From NCBI GenBank assembly GCA_965215165.1, contig CBDCCX010000006.1, positions 2,604,001 to 2,668,000 of the forward strand: a stretch of DNA of 64,000 nucleotides, in the 5' to 3' direction. Positions 9,570-18,310 of the stretch are shown here, piece by piece; within the stretch, counting starts at the first letter, position 1; every line of letters begins with the position of its first letter. Both the position numbers and the translations under genes were made by a program. The DNA comes from JANQRZ01 sp965215165 (GTDB taxonomy: Bacteria; Bacteroidota; Rhodothermia; Rhodothermales; JANQRZ01). Under the pieces are notes generated by a model, which was not told the origin of the DNA, made no database searches, and saw nothing but the letters and a program-made list of their open reading frames with translations.

Positions 9570-11989
9570 CAGGCATCGTCGGTGGGGTCGCTGTCGGTGA
9601 AGTGCCACGCGCCCACGTCCCCGGCCAGCGCGGGGTAGTCCACGCCGTCTCCAGGCCGCGCGGCCGGCGTGGTCCGGTCGTAGCGCGGGTAGTGCGAGTA
9701 GCCGTAGGAGGGGTACGCCGGGAAGCCGGCCGGGCCGTTGAGCACGGCCCCGACGATCTCGCCCCCGGCGTCGAGGAGCGCCTCGGCCGCGTGCTCGACG
9801 GCCCGGAGGTTGGTCCGCCCGGCGAACGCCGAGAGGACAATGGCGTCGCAGTGCGACGCGAGCAGAAGCGGGTCCGCCACGCCGAGCACAGGCGGCGTGT
9901 CGAGGATGATGACCTCGAAGCGCTCGCGGAGGACGCGCAGCAGGTCCGCCATCCGGCGCGACCCGAGCACCTCGCCGGGCTGCCGCGGCAGGCGGCGGCC
10001 GGCCGGCAGGAAATAGAGGCCCTCCATCCGGGCACGGGCCAGGTCCCACTCGCCCGTCGCCACGACATCGACCAGGCCGTGCTCGGTGGCGCTGCCGGCG
10101 CGGTCGGTGAGCGCGGTCGTGTGGAGGTCCGCGTCGATCAGGAGGGTGCGGGCCCCCGATCGGGCCGTCGCCACGGCGAGGTTGAGCGCCGTCGTGGTCT
10201 TGCCCTCCTCCGGCTCGGCGCTCGTGATCATGATGACGGCCGGCGGCGCGGCCGGCCGGGCGAAGCGGATGTTGGTCGCCATCCGGCTGTACTCGTCGAA
10301 GAGGGCCGGGAACGCGTCGAGCGTCCCCGAGAGGCGGCCCGTCGGGACGGGGGCGTCCGGTGCCCGGCCCCGGCTCTCCTCCAGCATCTTGGCCAGCATC
10401 TTGGCGATCGGCGGCACGACGCCGAGGACGTGGAAGCCGCGCGCCTCGAGGTCGTCCGGCTGCTCGACGGTCGTCTCGAGCGTGCCGCGCGCGACGGCGA
10501 GGGCCGCGCCGAGGAGCGTCCCGAGCACCAGGCTGAGCGCGAGGCTGAGCGCCCGGCGCGGGCGGAACGGCTCGTCCGGGAGGGGGGCTTCGTCGACCAC
10601 GCGGACGTAGCCCAGCTCGCTCTGCTCGGCGACGCGGGCCTCCTGCATTTTCTCGAGCAGGCTGAGGTAGATGCGCTCCTGCGCCTGCTGCGTCCGCTCC
10701 AGGCGTTGCAGCGTGAGCGCCTTGCCCGGTATCTCGGCGAGGCGGCCCTGGAAGGTCGTCAGCTCGCCCGACAGGATGCCGAGGCGGGCGCGGAGGCTGC
10801 GGACCTCGATGTCCTTCTCCGCGATGCGGCGGCGGAGGGCCTGCACCGGCTCCAGCCGCGCCTCGGCCGACCCCGTCGCCTCGGTGCCGAGGGCGGGCGC
10901 GCCGGCCGGCGCGGCCTCGGCCAGGCGGAGCGCGCGCTGCCGGAGCTGCACCGACAGCTCGGCCGTCTCGCGCTCGATCTCGGCGAGGCGGCCCTCCGGC
11001 GGCTCGGCCCGCGCCCGGAGCGCCGGGTACTGGGCGTAGATCTGCTCCTGCTCGATCTGGAGCGCCGCCATCTCCTCCTTGAGCCGGTCGATCATCACGT
11101 CGTCGTTCGACGACAGGCGGCCGGCCAGGCCGGTCGTGGCCTGCTCCATCGCCTGCTCCAGGCCGCGCAGCTCGGCCTCGGCCGTGCCGAGTGCCAGCCG
11201 CGTCCGGTACTGCGTCGACTGCAGGTCGCCGACCTGCCCGAGGAGCTGCTGGACCTCGCCCTCGGGCTCGGCCATGCGCTCCTGGTCCAGGAACGCCCCG
11301 AGCTGCGCCTCGGCCTCCTCGAGCTGACGGCTGTACTGCGCGGCGACCTCGCCGAAGAACGCGCGCGAGGCGGCCATCGTGGTGCGGCTACTCGTCCGGT
11401 TGTAGTCCTGGTACGCCGCAGCGTAGGTGTTGGCGATCCATTGCGCCTCGCCCGGAACGGTGCTCGTGGCGTGGATGCGGATCAGGTCCACCTCCAGGCC
11501 CGCCGGGGCGATCACGACGTAGTCCTCGCGGAGACGCTCCACCACCTCGTCGAGCGTCGCCCGGTCCTTGTCGTCGTCCTGCAGGATGGTGAAGCGGTCG
11601 GGCGCGCCCTCGGCCTCGCGCAGCAGCCGGCCGGCCACCTCGGCGGCGAGCGCCCGCGAGCCGATGATCTCGACCTCGTTCTTGACGTTGCGGCTCACCT
11701 CCTCGACCCCGAGCAGCTCGCTGAGCTGCGGCGACGCCTGCTGCTCGACGTACACCAGGCTCGTGGCTCGGTACACCGGATCGACGAGGAAGACGAACGC
11801 CGCCGTGGCTGCGACGACCAGCAGCGCGGTGCCGAGCACGAGGGCCTTGTGCCGAGCCAGGAGCGCCACGATCCACCTCAGCCCGGCAGGATCGGACGAG
11901 GAAGCAGAGCGCCCCATCATCCGGAAGGGATAGGCTGGCGCGTCGGGAACTGCGAGCGGAGCGCCAGGACGGGGAGTCAGATTCGGCAT
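9569..11989 (-). CDS. Polysaccharide co-polymerase with tyrosine autokinase domain (Wzc/BY-kinase)
   Basis: 806 residues from the ATG at 11989. Order: Wzz domain with a first membrane helix at about 48-68, long coiled-coil periplasmic region (about 180-450), second membrane helix (LSLALSLVLGTLLGAALAVA), then a BY-kinase domain with Walker A SAEPEEGKTTTALN (about 590), Walker A' LLIDADLH (about 616) and Walker B ILDTPP (about 695). A tyrosine-rich tail (PSYGYSHYPRY, about 760-770) is the expected autophosphorylation cluster. It sets chain length together with the polymerase. An open frame extends further upstream to 12151, but this part lacks protein-like character and I prefer the internal start. 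Confidence 0.92.
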   Translation of the reverse strand: MPNLTPRPGAPLAVPDAPAYPFRMMGRSASSSDPAGLRWIVALLARHKALVLGTALLVVAATAAFVFLVDPVYRATSLVYVEQQASPQLSELLGVEEVSRNVKNEVEIIGSRALAAEVAGRLLREAEGAPDRFTILQDDDKDRATLDEVVERLREDYVVIAPAGLEVDLIRIHATSTVPGEAQWIANTYAAAYQDYNRTSSRTTMAASRAFFGEVAAQYSRQLEEAEAQLGAFLDQERMAEPEGEVQQLLGQVGDLQSTQYRTRLALGTAEAELRGLEQAMEQATTGLAGRLSSNDDVMIDRLKEEMAALQIEQEQIYAQYPALRARAEPPEGRLAEIERETAELSVQLRQRALRLAEAAPAGAPALGTEATGSAEARLEPVQALRRRIAEKDIEVRSLRARLGILSGELTTFQGRLAEIPGKALTLQRLERTQQAQERIYLSLLEKMQEARVAEQSELGYVRVVDEAPLPDEPFRPRRALSLALSLVLGTLLGAALAVARGTLETTVEQPDDLEARGFHVLGVVPPIAKMLAKMLEESRGRAPDAPVPTGRLSGTLDAFPALFDEYSRMATNIRFARPAAPPAVIMITSAEPEEGKTTTALNLAVATARSGARTLLIDADLHTTALTDRAGSATEHGLVDVVATGEWDLARARMEGLYFLPAGRRLPRQPGEVLGSRRMADLLRVLRERFEVIILDTPPVLGVADPLLLASHCDAIVLSAFAGRTNLRAVEHAAEALLDAGGEIVGAVLNGPAGFPAYPSYGYSHYPRYDRTTPAARPGDGVDYPALAGDVGAWHFTDSDPTDDA

Positions 11990-12364
11990 GAAGCGGCAAC
12001 GCCCTGCATCGGCGGCTCGGTGGCGCACCGGGTGGAACAGCAAATATCCCGCGTGGGGGAGGGACACTCGACGTCCTCTAACCCGGAACCTACCTCCGCG
12101 CTCTCCTCCAGCACAAGGCACCTTTGGCGCATAGCAGGGTACTTTTGGCACATTTACCTAAGGGGTATCCCTAGAGAGGGGTCGTGTCATCCGCCCAAAG
12201 GCCCTCCTCTTGGCCCCCAGTCGCGCGAGAAAGGTGACGAGAGGGTGCCGCCCGGTTGTAGGTCGCCTCGCTTTGGCACCGGCACGACGCCCAGCCTCAG
12301 TCCGCTGTATTTTCATTCTCCTGCCGGGACCTCACGCCCCGGACCGTCCCCGAGCTTGCCCGCC
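11990..12364. other. Divergent intergenic region between polysaccharide locus and PEGA-TonB gene
   Basis: A 375-bp spacer with no convincing gene. It must hold the promoters of the minus-strand kinase gene and of the plus-strand PEGA gene. Visible structure: a tandem 12-bp repeat at 12120-12152 (listed separately), an imperfect palindrome CTAAGGGGTATCCCTAG around 12158-12174, and a TGTATTTTC motif near 12306 upstream of the plus-strand gene that loosely resembles the Bacteroidota -7 element. On the minus strand TAAATGTG near 12155 is one mismatch from TAnnTTTG. Confidence 0.5.
12120..12152. promoter_or_regulatory. Tandem 12-bp operator-like repeat, 21-bp spacing
   Basis: Two copies of a 12-mer, ACCTTTGGCGCA at 12120-12131 and ACTTTTGGCACA at 12141-12152, agree at 10 of 12 positions and start exactly 21 bp apart, two helical turns. 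They lie 131 bp upstream of the BY-kinase start. This geometry fits binding of a dimeric or cooperative regulator on one face of the DNA. The regulator is unknown. Confidence 0.4.
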
Positions 12365-13882
12365 ATGTCCGACCCCGCCTCTCCCGACCGTCCGCTCGCG
12401 CGCTCTGCTCTGGCGCGCTACGGCCCGGTGCTCCTGCTCCTCGCGGCCGTCGGCGCGAGCGCGGCGCTCTTCCTCACCGCCGACGAGGACGCCCCCCCGG
12501 TGCAGGGCGACCTCGCCTCGTCCAGTCCGCCCTTCCAGACGAACCTCGTTGCGGGTACGGAGGCCGAGCTCAGCGTCTACAGCGAGCCGGCCGGGGCCGA
12601 GGTCTACGTCGACGGCGAGCCGGTCGGGTACACGCCGCTGCGGCAGGAGACCCTTCCGCCCGGCGTCTACGTGCTCTCGGTGCTGCCGGCCGAGGGCCTC
12701 GGGGTGGACACCTTCGTGGTGCTCGACGAGGCGACGCCGCAGACGTTCTCCTTCTCCTTCGACCCGGCCCCATCAGGCCGCGTCGCCGAGCAGCCGGAGA
12801 CGGACGCGGCGGCCACGCGCACGCCGGAGCCCGCCCAGCTACGCGACCGAGAGCCGGCGCGGGAACGGCCGGCGCGCCGAACGGGGCGGCTCGTGGTCAC
12901 CTCCGAGCCCGCGGGGGCGGCGGTGTGGGTGGACGGCACGCGCATCGGCGAGGCCCCGGTCGTGCTGAGCGATCTGGGCGCGGGGGAGCACGACGTGATC
13001 CTGTGGCTCGAGGGCTTCGAGCCCTTCGTGGCAACCGCCGAGGTGGAGGGCGGCGGAGTCCGCTCGGTGCGGGCCACCTTCGGCGCACCGAGCGAGGGCA
13101 CACCGAGCGAGGGCGCACGGACAGACGGCGACACGCCCGAGCCGATCCCGACCGACGGCCTCGCTGCCGACGTCGGCCGGCCGGGCCGGGCCCCGTCGGC
13201 GGCCCGGCCCCCGACCTCCTCCCAGCCTGCTGCCGACTCCCAGCCTGCTGCCGAAGCCGCCTCGGCCCACCTCTCCGTGCTGGTCCGGCCCTGGGGATCG
13301 ATCTACGTCGACGGCGCGCTCTACGAGCCGAACACCAACATCCGGCACACGCTGTCGCTGCCGCCGGGGCTGCACACGGTGCGCGTGGTCCACCCCGGCT
13401 TCGGCAGCGAAACCCGCGAGGTGCGCCTCGCCCCAGGTGCCGCCGAGCGCCTCGTCTTCGACCTCACCCCCCCGGAGGCTCCGACCGTAGCCACCGAACC
13501 GCCCCCCTCGACGACGCCAGAGCCCGTCGCGCCACCGCCCGAGCCGGCGGCCCCGTCGGCGTCTGGCACGTCGGAGAGTGGGGGCATCTATGCCGCCAGC
13601 GAAGAGCCGCCCCGGCTCGTCGGGGGGCTGGAGCGCTTGCAGCGCAGCATCCGGTATCCCCCCGAGGCCTACGACGCCAAGGTCGAGGGCCGAGTCTACG
13701 TGCAGTTCGTGGTCGACGCGGAGGGCCGCGTGCAGGACCCGGAGGTCGTGCGCGGCCTCCCCCACGGGGCCAACGCCGAGGCGCTCCGCGTGATTCGCTC
13801 GGCGCGGTTCCGCCCCGGCCGGGTCGGCGGGCGGGCGGTGGCGGTGCGGCACAGCCTCTACCTCACCTTCGAGATTCTGTAG
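12365..13882 (+). CDS. Triple-PEGA protein with TonB C-terminal domain
   Basis: 505 residues. One N-terminal membrane helix (YGPVLLLLAAVGASAALFLT, about 19-38) is followed by three PEGA domains, recognisable by EPAGAEVYVDGEPVGYTPL, EPAGAAVWVDGTRIGEAPV and the weaker WGSIYVDGALYEPN. Pro/Ser-rich linkers separate them, and a TonB C-terminal domain closes the protein (IRYPPEAYDAKVEGRVYVQF to the stop). PEGA domains are extracytoplasmic and often bind the cell envelope; the TonB domain normally contacts receptors. A TonB-dependent receptor gene lies two genes downstream on the opposite strand. It may be an energy-transducing TonB or a structural envelope protein; which partner ExbB/D it uses is not visible. 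Confidence 0.8.
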   Translation: MSDPASPDRPLARSALARYGPVLLLLAAVGASAALFLTADEDAPPVQGDLASSSPPFQTNLVAGTEAELSVYSEPAGAEVYVDGEPVGYTPLRQETLPPGVYVLSVLPAEGLGVDTFVVLDEATPQTFSFSFDPAPSGRVAEQPETDAAATRTPEPAQLRDREPARERPARRTGRLVVTSEPAGAAVWVDGTRIGEAPVVLSDLGAGEHDVILWLEGFEPFVATAEVEGGGVRSVRATFGAPSEGTPSEGARTDGDTPEPIPTDGLAADVGRPGRAPSAARPPTSSQPAADSQPAAEAASAHLSVLVRPWGSIYVDGALYEPNTNIRHTLSLPPGLHTVRVVHPGFGSETREVRLAPGAAERLVFDLTPPEAPTVATEPPPSTTPEPVAPPPEPAAPSASGTSESGGIYAASEEPPRLVGGLERLQRSIRYPPEAYDAKVEGRVYVQFVVDAEGRVQDPEVVRGLPHGANAEALRVIRSARFRPGRVGGRAVAVRHSLYLTFEIL

Positions 13883-13884
13883 CG

Positions 13885-14562
13885 ATGGCCGCACGATGCC
13901 TGCTTCTCCTTCTGCTCGGCGCGGCGCTCGTCGCCCCGGCCCAGGCCCAGCGGCTGTGCGCGGCCGTCCTCCCGGAGGCCGAGGCGCGCTACACCGACGG
14001 CCGGTTCGGCGAGGCGCTCGACGCCGCCGCCCGGTGCCTCGCCGAGAAGCCCTTGGCGGAGGCCGAAGCCCGCCGCGCGCTGCGCCTCGCCGTGCTCGCC
14101 CACCTCGGCCGGCGCGAGCGCGCCGAGGCGCAGCTCGCCGCGCTCCGCCTGCTCGACCGCGCGCCGGACTACGAGCCGGACCCGATGACCGACCCGCCCG
14201 ACTACGCCGCTCTGGTCTACGATGTCCGCGAAGCCTTCGGCCTCAGCGCGCCCAACCCCTGCCGCGCCACGCAGGCCGACGCCGAGGTCCACTACGTCGA
14301 GGGGCGCTTCGGCGACGCGCTCGCGGCGCTCGCGGTGTGCCTCGAGACGGACGGCATTCCCGAGGCCGACGCCGTCCGCGCGCTCCGCCTCACGGCGATG
14401 GTCCACCTGCAGCAGGGCGCGCTCGAGGCGGCCAAGCGCGCGGCCCTCGACCTCCTCGCCCGGGGCTACGAGCCGGACCCGATGACCGACCCGCCGGCCT
14501 ACGTCGCGCTCCTTGGCCTCGCCCAACGGCAGGCCGCCCGCCAGGACGCTCAGAACGAGTAG
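13885..14562 (+). CDS. Exported protein with two tandem TPR-like repeats
   Basis: 225 residues with signal peptide (CLLLLLLGAALVAPAQAQ). The mature part is an internal duplication: EAEARYTDGRFGEALDAAARCL matches ADAEVHYVEGRFGDALAALAVCL, and each unit ends with a near-identical YEPDPMTDPP motif, at about residues 94 and 196. The helical repeats resemble tetratricopeptide units. It starts 2 bp after the PEGA-TonB gene and is probably co-transcribed with it. Its last 13 bp overlap the convergent receptor gene. Precise function unknown; an accessory periplasmic role with the upstream protein is inferred from context. Confidence 0.7.
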   Translation: MAARCLLLLLLGAALVAPAQAQRLCAAVLPEAEARYTDGRFGEALDAAARCLAEKPLAEAEARRALRLAVLAHLGRRERAEAQLAALRLLDRAPDYEPDPMTDPPDYAALVYDVREAFGLSAPNPCRATQADAEVHYVEGRFGDALAALAVCLETDGIPEADAVRALRLTAMVHLQQGALEAAKRAALDLLARGYEPDPMTDPPAYVALLGLAQRQAARQDAQNE

Positions 14563-17369
14563 ACCGCCCGCGCCGTCGCCAACCGCCCGATGCGGGGGGC
14601 CCCGATGTACTCGCGGTGCTGGTTGTCGAGCACGTTCTGCGCCAGCACGTCGACCCGCAGGCCCGGCACGGACGAGCCGAAGTCGTAGCCTGCGCCCACG
14701 TCGAAAATGAGGTAGCTCTCGACATCGCCCTGGAACACGCCCGAGCGCACCGCGAAGTCGCCGGTGTAGCGGGCGGCGGCGTTGACCGAGATGCCGGACG
14801 ACGGGCTGCGGTAGAAGAAGCCGGCGGCGAACTTGTTGCGCGGCGCATTCGCGGCGATGACGCGGCCGCTGCCGCTCTCCTCCAGGTCCCCCTCGTCGAA
14901 GAAGACGCTGCTGATCCACGAGTAGCTCCCGAAGAGGCTGAGGGCGTCCGTGGGCCGCCACTCGGCGGCGATGTCGGCCCCGAAGTAGTCGACCTCACCG
15001 AAGTTGAGGTAGGTCAGCAGCACCTCGGGCGCGCCGCCCTCGGCCCGGCCGACGTTCTGCTCCGGCTCGACGACGCCGTAGGGCGTGGCCGCCGCCGTCT
15101 CCGCCAGGAGCGACAGCAGAGTCTCGGCCTGCGCCGGCGTCAGCCCGAGGTCGGCGAGGTCGCCGCCGGTCGCCTCGGTAAGCGCGGCGGCGAGGGTGGC
15201 GGCTCCGTCAGGCCCGGCTAGGGCGAGCGGCGTGATCTGCTGGAGGCCGCTGATGAAGTCCAGCTTGCGCGTGAAGTACAGGTCCGCCCCCAGGGTGAGC
15301 CGGTCGCTGACGAGCGCCTTGTAGCCCAGCTCGACGGTCGTGGTGCTGGACTGATCGAGCGGGGCGGTGTCGGCGAGCGGCGCTTCCTGCCCGTCGATCT
15401 GCAGCACGCCGCCGACCGTGCCGGGCAGCCGAGCGGCGGCTCCGGCGAGGACCGCGAGGACCGCGTCGGCGTCGCCCCCCGTGATGCCCAGGTCGCTGAG
15501 CGCCGTGGCGAGCGCGCCGGAGGCCGTGGCCGCGCCCAGCCCGTAGCCGTAGAGCCCTGCCAGCGGCAGCTCCCCCAACGGCACCCGGTCCACCCCGATG
15601 GCGTCGGCGAGCGGCGGCGTCAGGCTGACGAGCGTCTCGTCGCTGAAAGTGAACGCCCGGGCCGCGCCCCGGCCCCGCACCCCGAAGAGCCCCCCGTTGG
15701 CCGAGGCCGGGGCGATCGGGAGGTCGAGGAAGAGGTTGACCCCGGCGGGCGTGGTGAAGGCGCGGTTGTAGGTGATGCGAAAGGTGTGGACCGGGTCCGG
15801 GTGGAAGATCATCCCGGCGCGCGGCGAGAACTGGACGGTCTCGTTGACGTTGTTCCAGTCCAGCCGGGCCGCCAGCACCAGGTCCACTTCGTGCGTGAGC
15901 CGGGTGTGGGAGTGGACGTAGCCGCCGGCCTCGCGCAGCGTGTCGTCGGCCTCGTTGATCCCGTTGACGGTGCCGCCGGTCTCGGGCAGCGTCACCTGGT
16001 AGTCTACGCCCGCGTCGAGGGTCTGCTTGCCGGCAAAGAAGTCGAGCCCGTAGCGCGCCTGCGCCGCGAGCTCGACCGAGTCGTCGATCAGGTCGGCCCC
16101 GGTGCGGACGACGTAGGTGTCGCCCGCGTTGTTTTTGTTGACCGACGCTTGGACGGAGAGACGCTCGGCCTCGAGCTGCGCCTGAGCGAAGAGCGACCCG
16201 AACCCGTCGACCTGGTTCTCGCCCGTGTTGGCCGGGACGACCTGCTTCATGCTGGCGTAGCCGGTCCGGAGGCGGAGCGTTCGGCGGGGCGCGAAGCGGT
16301 AGTGCGCCTCGCCCGCGAGGTAGCCCTTCCACGACTCGTCGTCGCGCGCGGCCAGGCGGACCACCTCGGCGACGGTGCCGTCCGGGCGGCGCACGCACTC
16401 CGAGGCCCCGCCCTCGACCCCGCGCGCGATCTCGCACAGCACGTCGAGGTCCGCCGGGTCCGCCGGGTCGAAGGCCCAGTCCTGGGCCTGGCTGTAGTAG
16501 CCGACGACCTTGTAGCCGAGCTGCCCGCCGAGCAGCGGCGCGGCGGCCGCGTGCCGCACGGACCCCTGCACGAGCGAGCGCTCGCCGCCGCCGAGCAGCA
16601 CCGTCGTGCCGGGGTAGGCAAACGGGCCCTTCGTCAGGAAGTGGATCACGCCCTGCTCCACGCCCGCCCCGTAGAGCGCCGAGGCCGGCCCGCGCGTGAT
16701 CTCCGCGCCCGCCAGGTCGATCGGCGAGAGCGGCATCAGCGCGAAGGCGTTCAGCCCGAGGTTGGGCGTCGTCACGTCGCGGTTGTCAACGAGCACGTGG
16801 ACGCGCGAGACGAGGGTCTCGTTGAAGCCCCGTAGCGCAAGCTGGTACCGGTCCACGCCGACGCGGGCGATGTCCACGCCGGGAACGTTGCGCAGCACCG
16901 CCGCCGGCGACGGAGCCGGGTCGCGGGCGAAGTCGAGGCCGCGAAGCACCGAGATCGAGGCGGGCGCGTCGAGGACCGCCTCGCGGTTGCGCGAGACCGT
17001 CACCACGACCGGGTTGAGGTCCACGCCGCGCTCGAGGACGACGTTGACCTCCCGCTGCTCGCCGGGCCCGAGCGCGAGCGTGCGGCGGATCTCCTGGTAG
17101 CCGATGTAGCGGACGACGAGGTCGTAGAGGCCCTCGTCGGCGCGGAGGCTGAAGTAGCCGTCGGGCCGCGTCGAGGTGCCGCCAGCCATGTTTTCGGTGC
17201 CGGGCTGCATCAGGATCACGCTTGCGCCGGGGAGCGGGTCGGCGGTCTCGGCGTCGGTGATGCGGCCGAAGAGCGCGGCCTGCTGGCCGGTAGCCGGCTG
17301 CGCGAGCGCCGGGTGGGCCAGGAGGCAGAACAGCGCGAGGCCCGCGCAGGGCAGAGTACGGAAAGGCAT
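14550..17369 (-). CDS. TonB-dependent outer-membrane receptor
   Basis: 939 residues from the ATG at 17369, chosen because it begins a clean signal peptide (MPFRTLPCAGLALFCLLAHP); an upstream start at 17459 would put 30 odd residues before it. A carboxypeptidase-regulatory-like beta-sandwich (FGRITDAETADPLPGASVIL) precedes the plug domain (LRNVPGVDIARVGVDRYQLA, TRGPASALYGAGVEQG). The beta-barrel runs to an aromatic C-terminus (RAVYSF), as expected for BAM-assembled barrels. Such receptors import scarce large ligands using TonB energy. The ligand is unknown; no SusD partner is present nearby, which argues against a classical glycan SusCD pair. Confidence 0.93.
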   Translation of the reverse strand: MPFRTLPCAGLALFCLLAHPALAQPATGQQAALFGRITDAETADPLPGASVILMQPGTENMAGGTSTRPDGYFSLRADEGLYDLVVRYIGYQEIRRTLALGPGEQREVNVVLERGVDLNPVVVTVSRNREAVLDAPASISVLRGLDFARDPAPSPAAVLRNVPGVDIARVGVDRYQLALRGFNETLVSRVHVLVDNRDVTTPNLGLNAFALMPLSPIDLAGAEITRGPASALYGAGVEQGVIHFLTKGPFAYPGTTVLLGGGERSLVQGSVRHAAAAPLLGGQLGYKVVGYYSQAQDWAFDPADPADLDVLCEIARGVEGGASECVRRPDGTVAEVVRLAARDDESWKGYLAGEAHYRFAPRRTLRLRTGYASMKQVVPANTGENQVDGFGSLFAQAQLEAERLSVQASVNKNNAGDTYVVRTGADLIDDSVELAAQARYGLDFFAGKQTLDAGVDYQVTLPETGGTVNGINEADDTLREAGGYVHSHTRLTHEVDLVLAARLDWNNVNETVQFSPRAGMIFHPDPVHTFRITYNRAFTTPAGVNLFLDLPIAPASANGGLFGVRGRGAARAFTFSDETLVSLTPPLADAIGVDRVPLGELPLAGLYGYGLGAATASGALATALSDLGITGGDADAVLAVLAGAAARLPGTVGGVLQIDGQEAPLADTAPLDQSSTTTVELGYKALVSDRLTLGADLYFTRKLDFISGLQQITPLALAGPDGAATLAAALTEATGGDLADLGLTPAQAETLLSLLAETAAATPYGVVEPEQNVGRAEGGAPEVLLTYLNFGEVDYFGADIAAEWRPTDALSLFGSYSWISSVFFDEGDLEESGSGRVIAANAPRNKFAAGFFYRSPSSGISVNAAARYTGDFAVRSGVFQGDVESYLIFDVGAGYDFGSSVPGLRVDVLAQNVLDNQHREYIGAPRIGRLATARAVYSF

Positions 17370-17455
17370 AGAGGGAGGGCTGAGCCGGGGACGAGCGCGC
17401 TGCAATGACGAGCGCGCTAAAATACCGGGCACGCCCCCAGGGTAGGGTCCCTCGC

Positions 17456-17518
17456 TCAATACAAGCGGCGGCGCTTGTTGAGGTAGGCCAGCAGCGCGGC
17501 GTCGTAGGGCTCGGCGGG
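17456..17518 (-). pseudogene. Orphan duplicate of the DUF58 gene 3' end
   Basis: On the minus strand these 63 bp read AEPYDAALLAYLNKRRRLY plus a stop, almost the same as the end of the intact DUF58 protein 855 bp away (AEPYNTALLAYLNKRRRLY). About 51 of 63 bases match, and most differences are synonymous third positions. The homology stops exactly at the stop codon of the PIN toxin gene. It is therefore a displaced gene tail from a related but diverged DUF58 gene, left by insertion or replacement at this point. Confidence 0.8.
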
Positions 17519-17519
17519 A

Positions 17520-17984
17520 TCAGAGCCCAGCCAGATCGAACGCCTCATCGAAAGGGTTCAGGAAGGTGACGCCTTCCACCGTGGAGCCAGCCGCGAAGTC
17601 CTCGCTCAGCACGACCGGCACCTGGTTCAGCTTGGCCGCGGCCCACACCTGCGCGTCGAAGTACGCGAAGCCGTGCTCGCGCACGCCGCGCACGGCTTCG
17701 AGCACCACCGCCGGGGTGAGCGGCAGCACGGGAAAGACCCGCTCGTACAGCTCGATCTGCCGGTACGCCTCCGTTGGCGAGAGCGGGGGCACGAGCTTGC
17801 CCATCACGACGCGGGCGAACTCCGCGAGCACCTGCGCCGGAAGCACCGCCCGATCCCCTGGCAACGCGCTCTGACCGCTTCGCGCCACGATGTCTAGCGC
17901 TCGCCGCTGTTTCGCCACCTCGCCTGCGTCGAAGGTGTAGACGAGGACGTTCGTGTCGAGGAGGTAGCGCGCCACCGGAGTCAC
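17520..17984 (-). CDS. PIN-domain toxin (VapC-like ribonuclease)
   Basis: 154 residues with the four-acid PIN pattern: LLDTNVLVY near the start (Asp10), AQVLAEFARV (Glu), FAYFDAQVWAAAK (Asp) and LSEDF. PIN toxins are Mg-dependent endoribonucleases that cut tRNA or rRNA until held by their antitoxin. The GTG start at 17984 overlaps the TGA of the upstream ribbon-helix-helix gene (GTGA), the normal layout for a toxin-antitoxin operon. Its own stop codon abuts the orphan DUF58 tail, suggesting the pair arrived as a cassette. Confidence 0.88.
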   Translation of the reverse strand: MTPVARYLLDTNVLVYTFDAGEVAKQRRALDIVARSGQSALPGDRAVLPAQVLAEFARVVMGKLVPPLSPTEAYRQIELYERVFPVLPLTPAVVLEAVRGVREHGFAYFDAQVWAAAKLNQVPVVLSEDFAAGSTVEGVTFLNPFDEAFDLAGL

Positions 17985-18250
17985 CCTCGCTGCCCGCGCT
18001 CGCCGTAGAGCGCGTCCCGGTCGAAGCGGTACCCGTCGGGGAGCCGGTGCGTCTCAGCGATGCTGCGCGCGTGGGCGAGCAACTCGGCGAGCGCGCCGTG
18101 TACCGGAGGCGCGCCGGTCGCGCCGTCGCCAGCTAGGGTGTGGTCGAGGGCGCGCCGGACAAGCTCGGCTTCGGAGACGCCAAGCGCCCGACTCTGCACT
18201 TTGAGCGCACGGTCTTGCTCCGCTGTGATGTAAAGCTGCTTTCGGATCAT
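17981..18250 (-). CDS. Ribbon-helix-helix antitoxin for the PIN toxin
   Basis: 89 residues. The N-terminal half, MIRKQLYITAEQDRALKVQS then GVSEAELVRRALDHTL, has the beta-strand/helix/helix pattern of CopG/Arc-type DNA-binding antitoxins; the C-terminal half (SIAETHRLPDGYRFDRDALY) would wrap and inhibit the toxin. It precedes the toxin and overlaps it by 4 bp. The short 60-bp spacer upstream contains the hexamer GTATAC flanked by GAT on both sides, a plausible site for promoter and autoregulation. Confidence 0.82.
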   Translation of the reverse strand: MIRKQLYITAEQDRALKVQSRALGVSEAELVRRALDHTLAGDGATGAPPVHGALAELLAHARSIAETHRLPDGYRFDRDALYGERGQRG

Positions 18251-18310
18251 GTCACCGCCGCACGAACTGGACCTACATCGTATACATCATCCCTTGGATA
18301 GTTCCTTAAG

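Noticed and set aside
9602..13882. A 1426-codon plus-strand open frame
   Set aside because: Its first 900 codons are antisense to the BY-kinase gene; only the part from 12365 is a real gene (PEGA-TonB).
14197..14500. YEPDPMTDPP repeat as a possible DNA repeat element
   Set aside because: The two copies are part of a protein-level internal duplication with the TPR-like units; no evidence for a mobile repeat.
17370..17455. A promoter for the TonB-dependent receptor
   Set aside because: The 86-bp spacer was read on the minus strand and no TAnnTTTG or sigma-70-like pair stood out enough to report.
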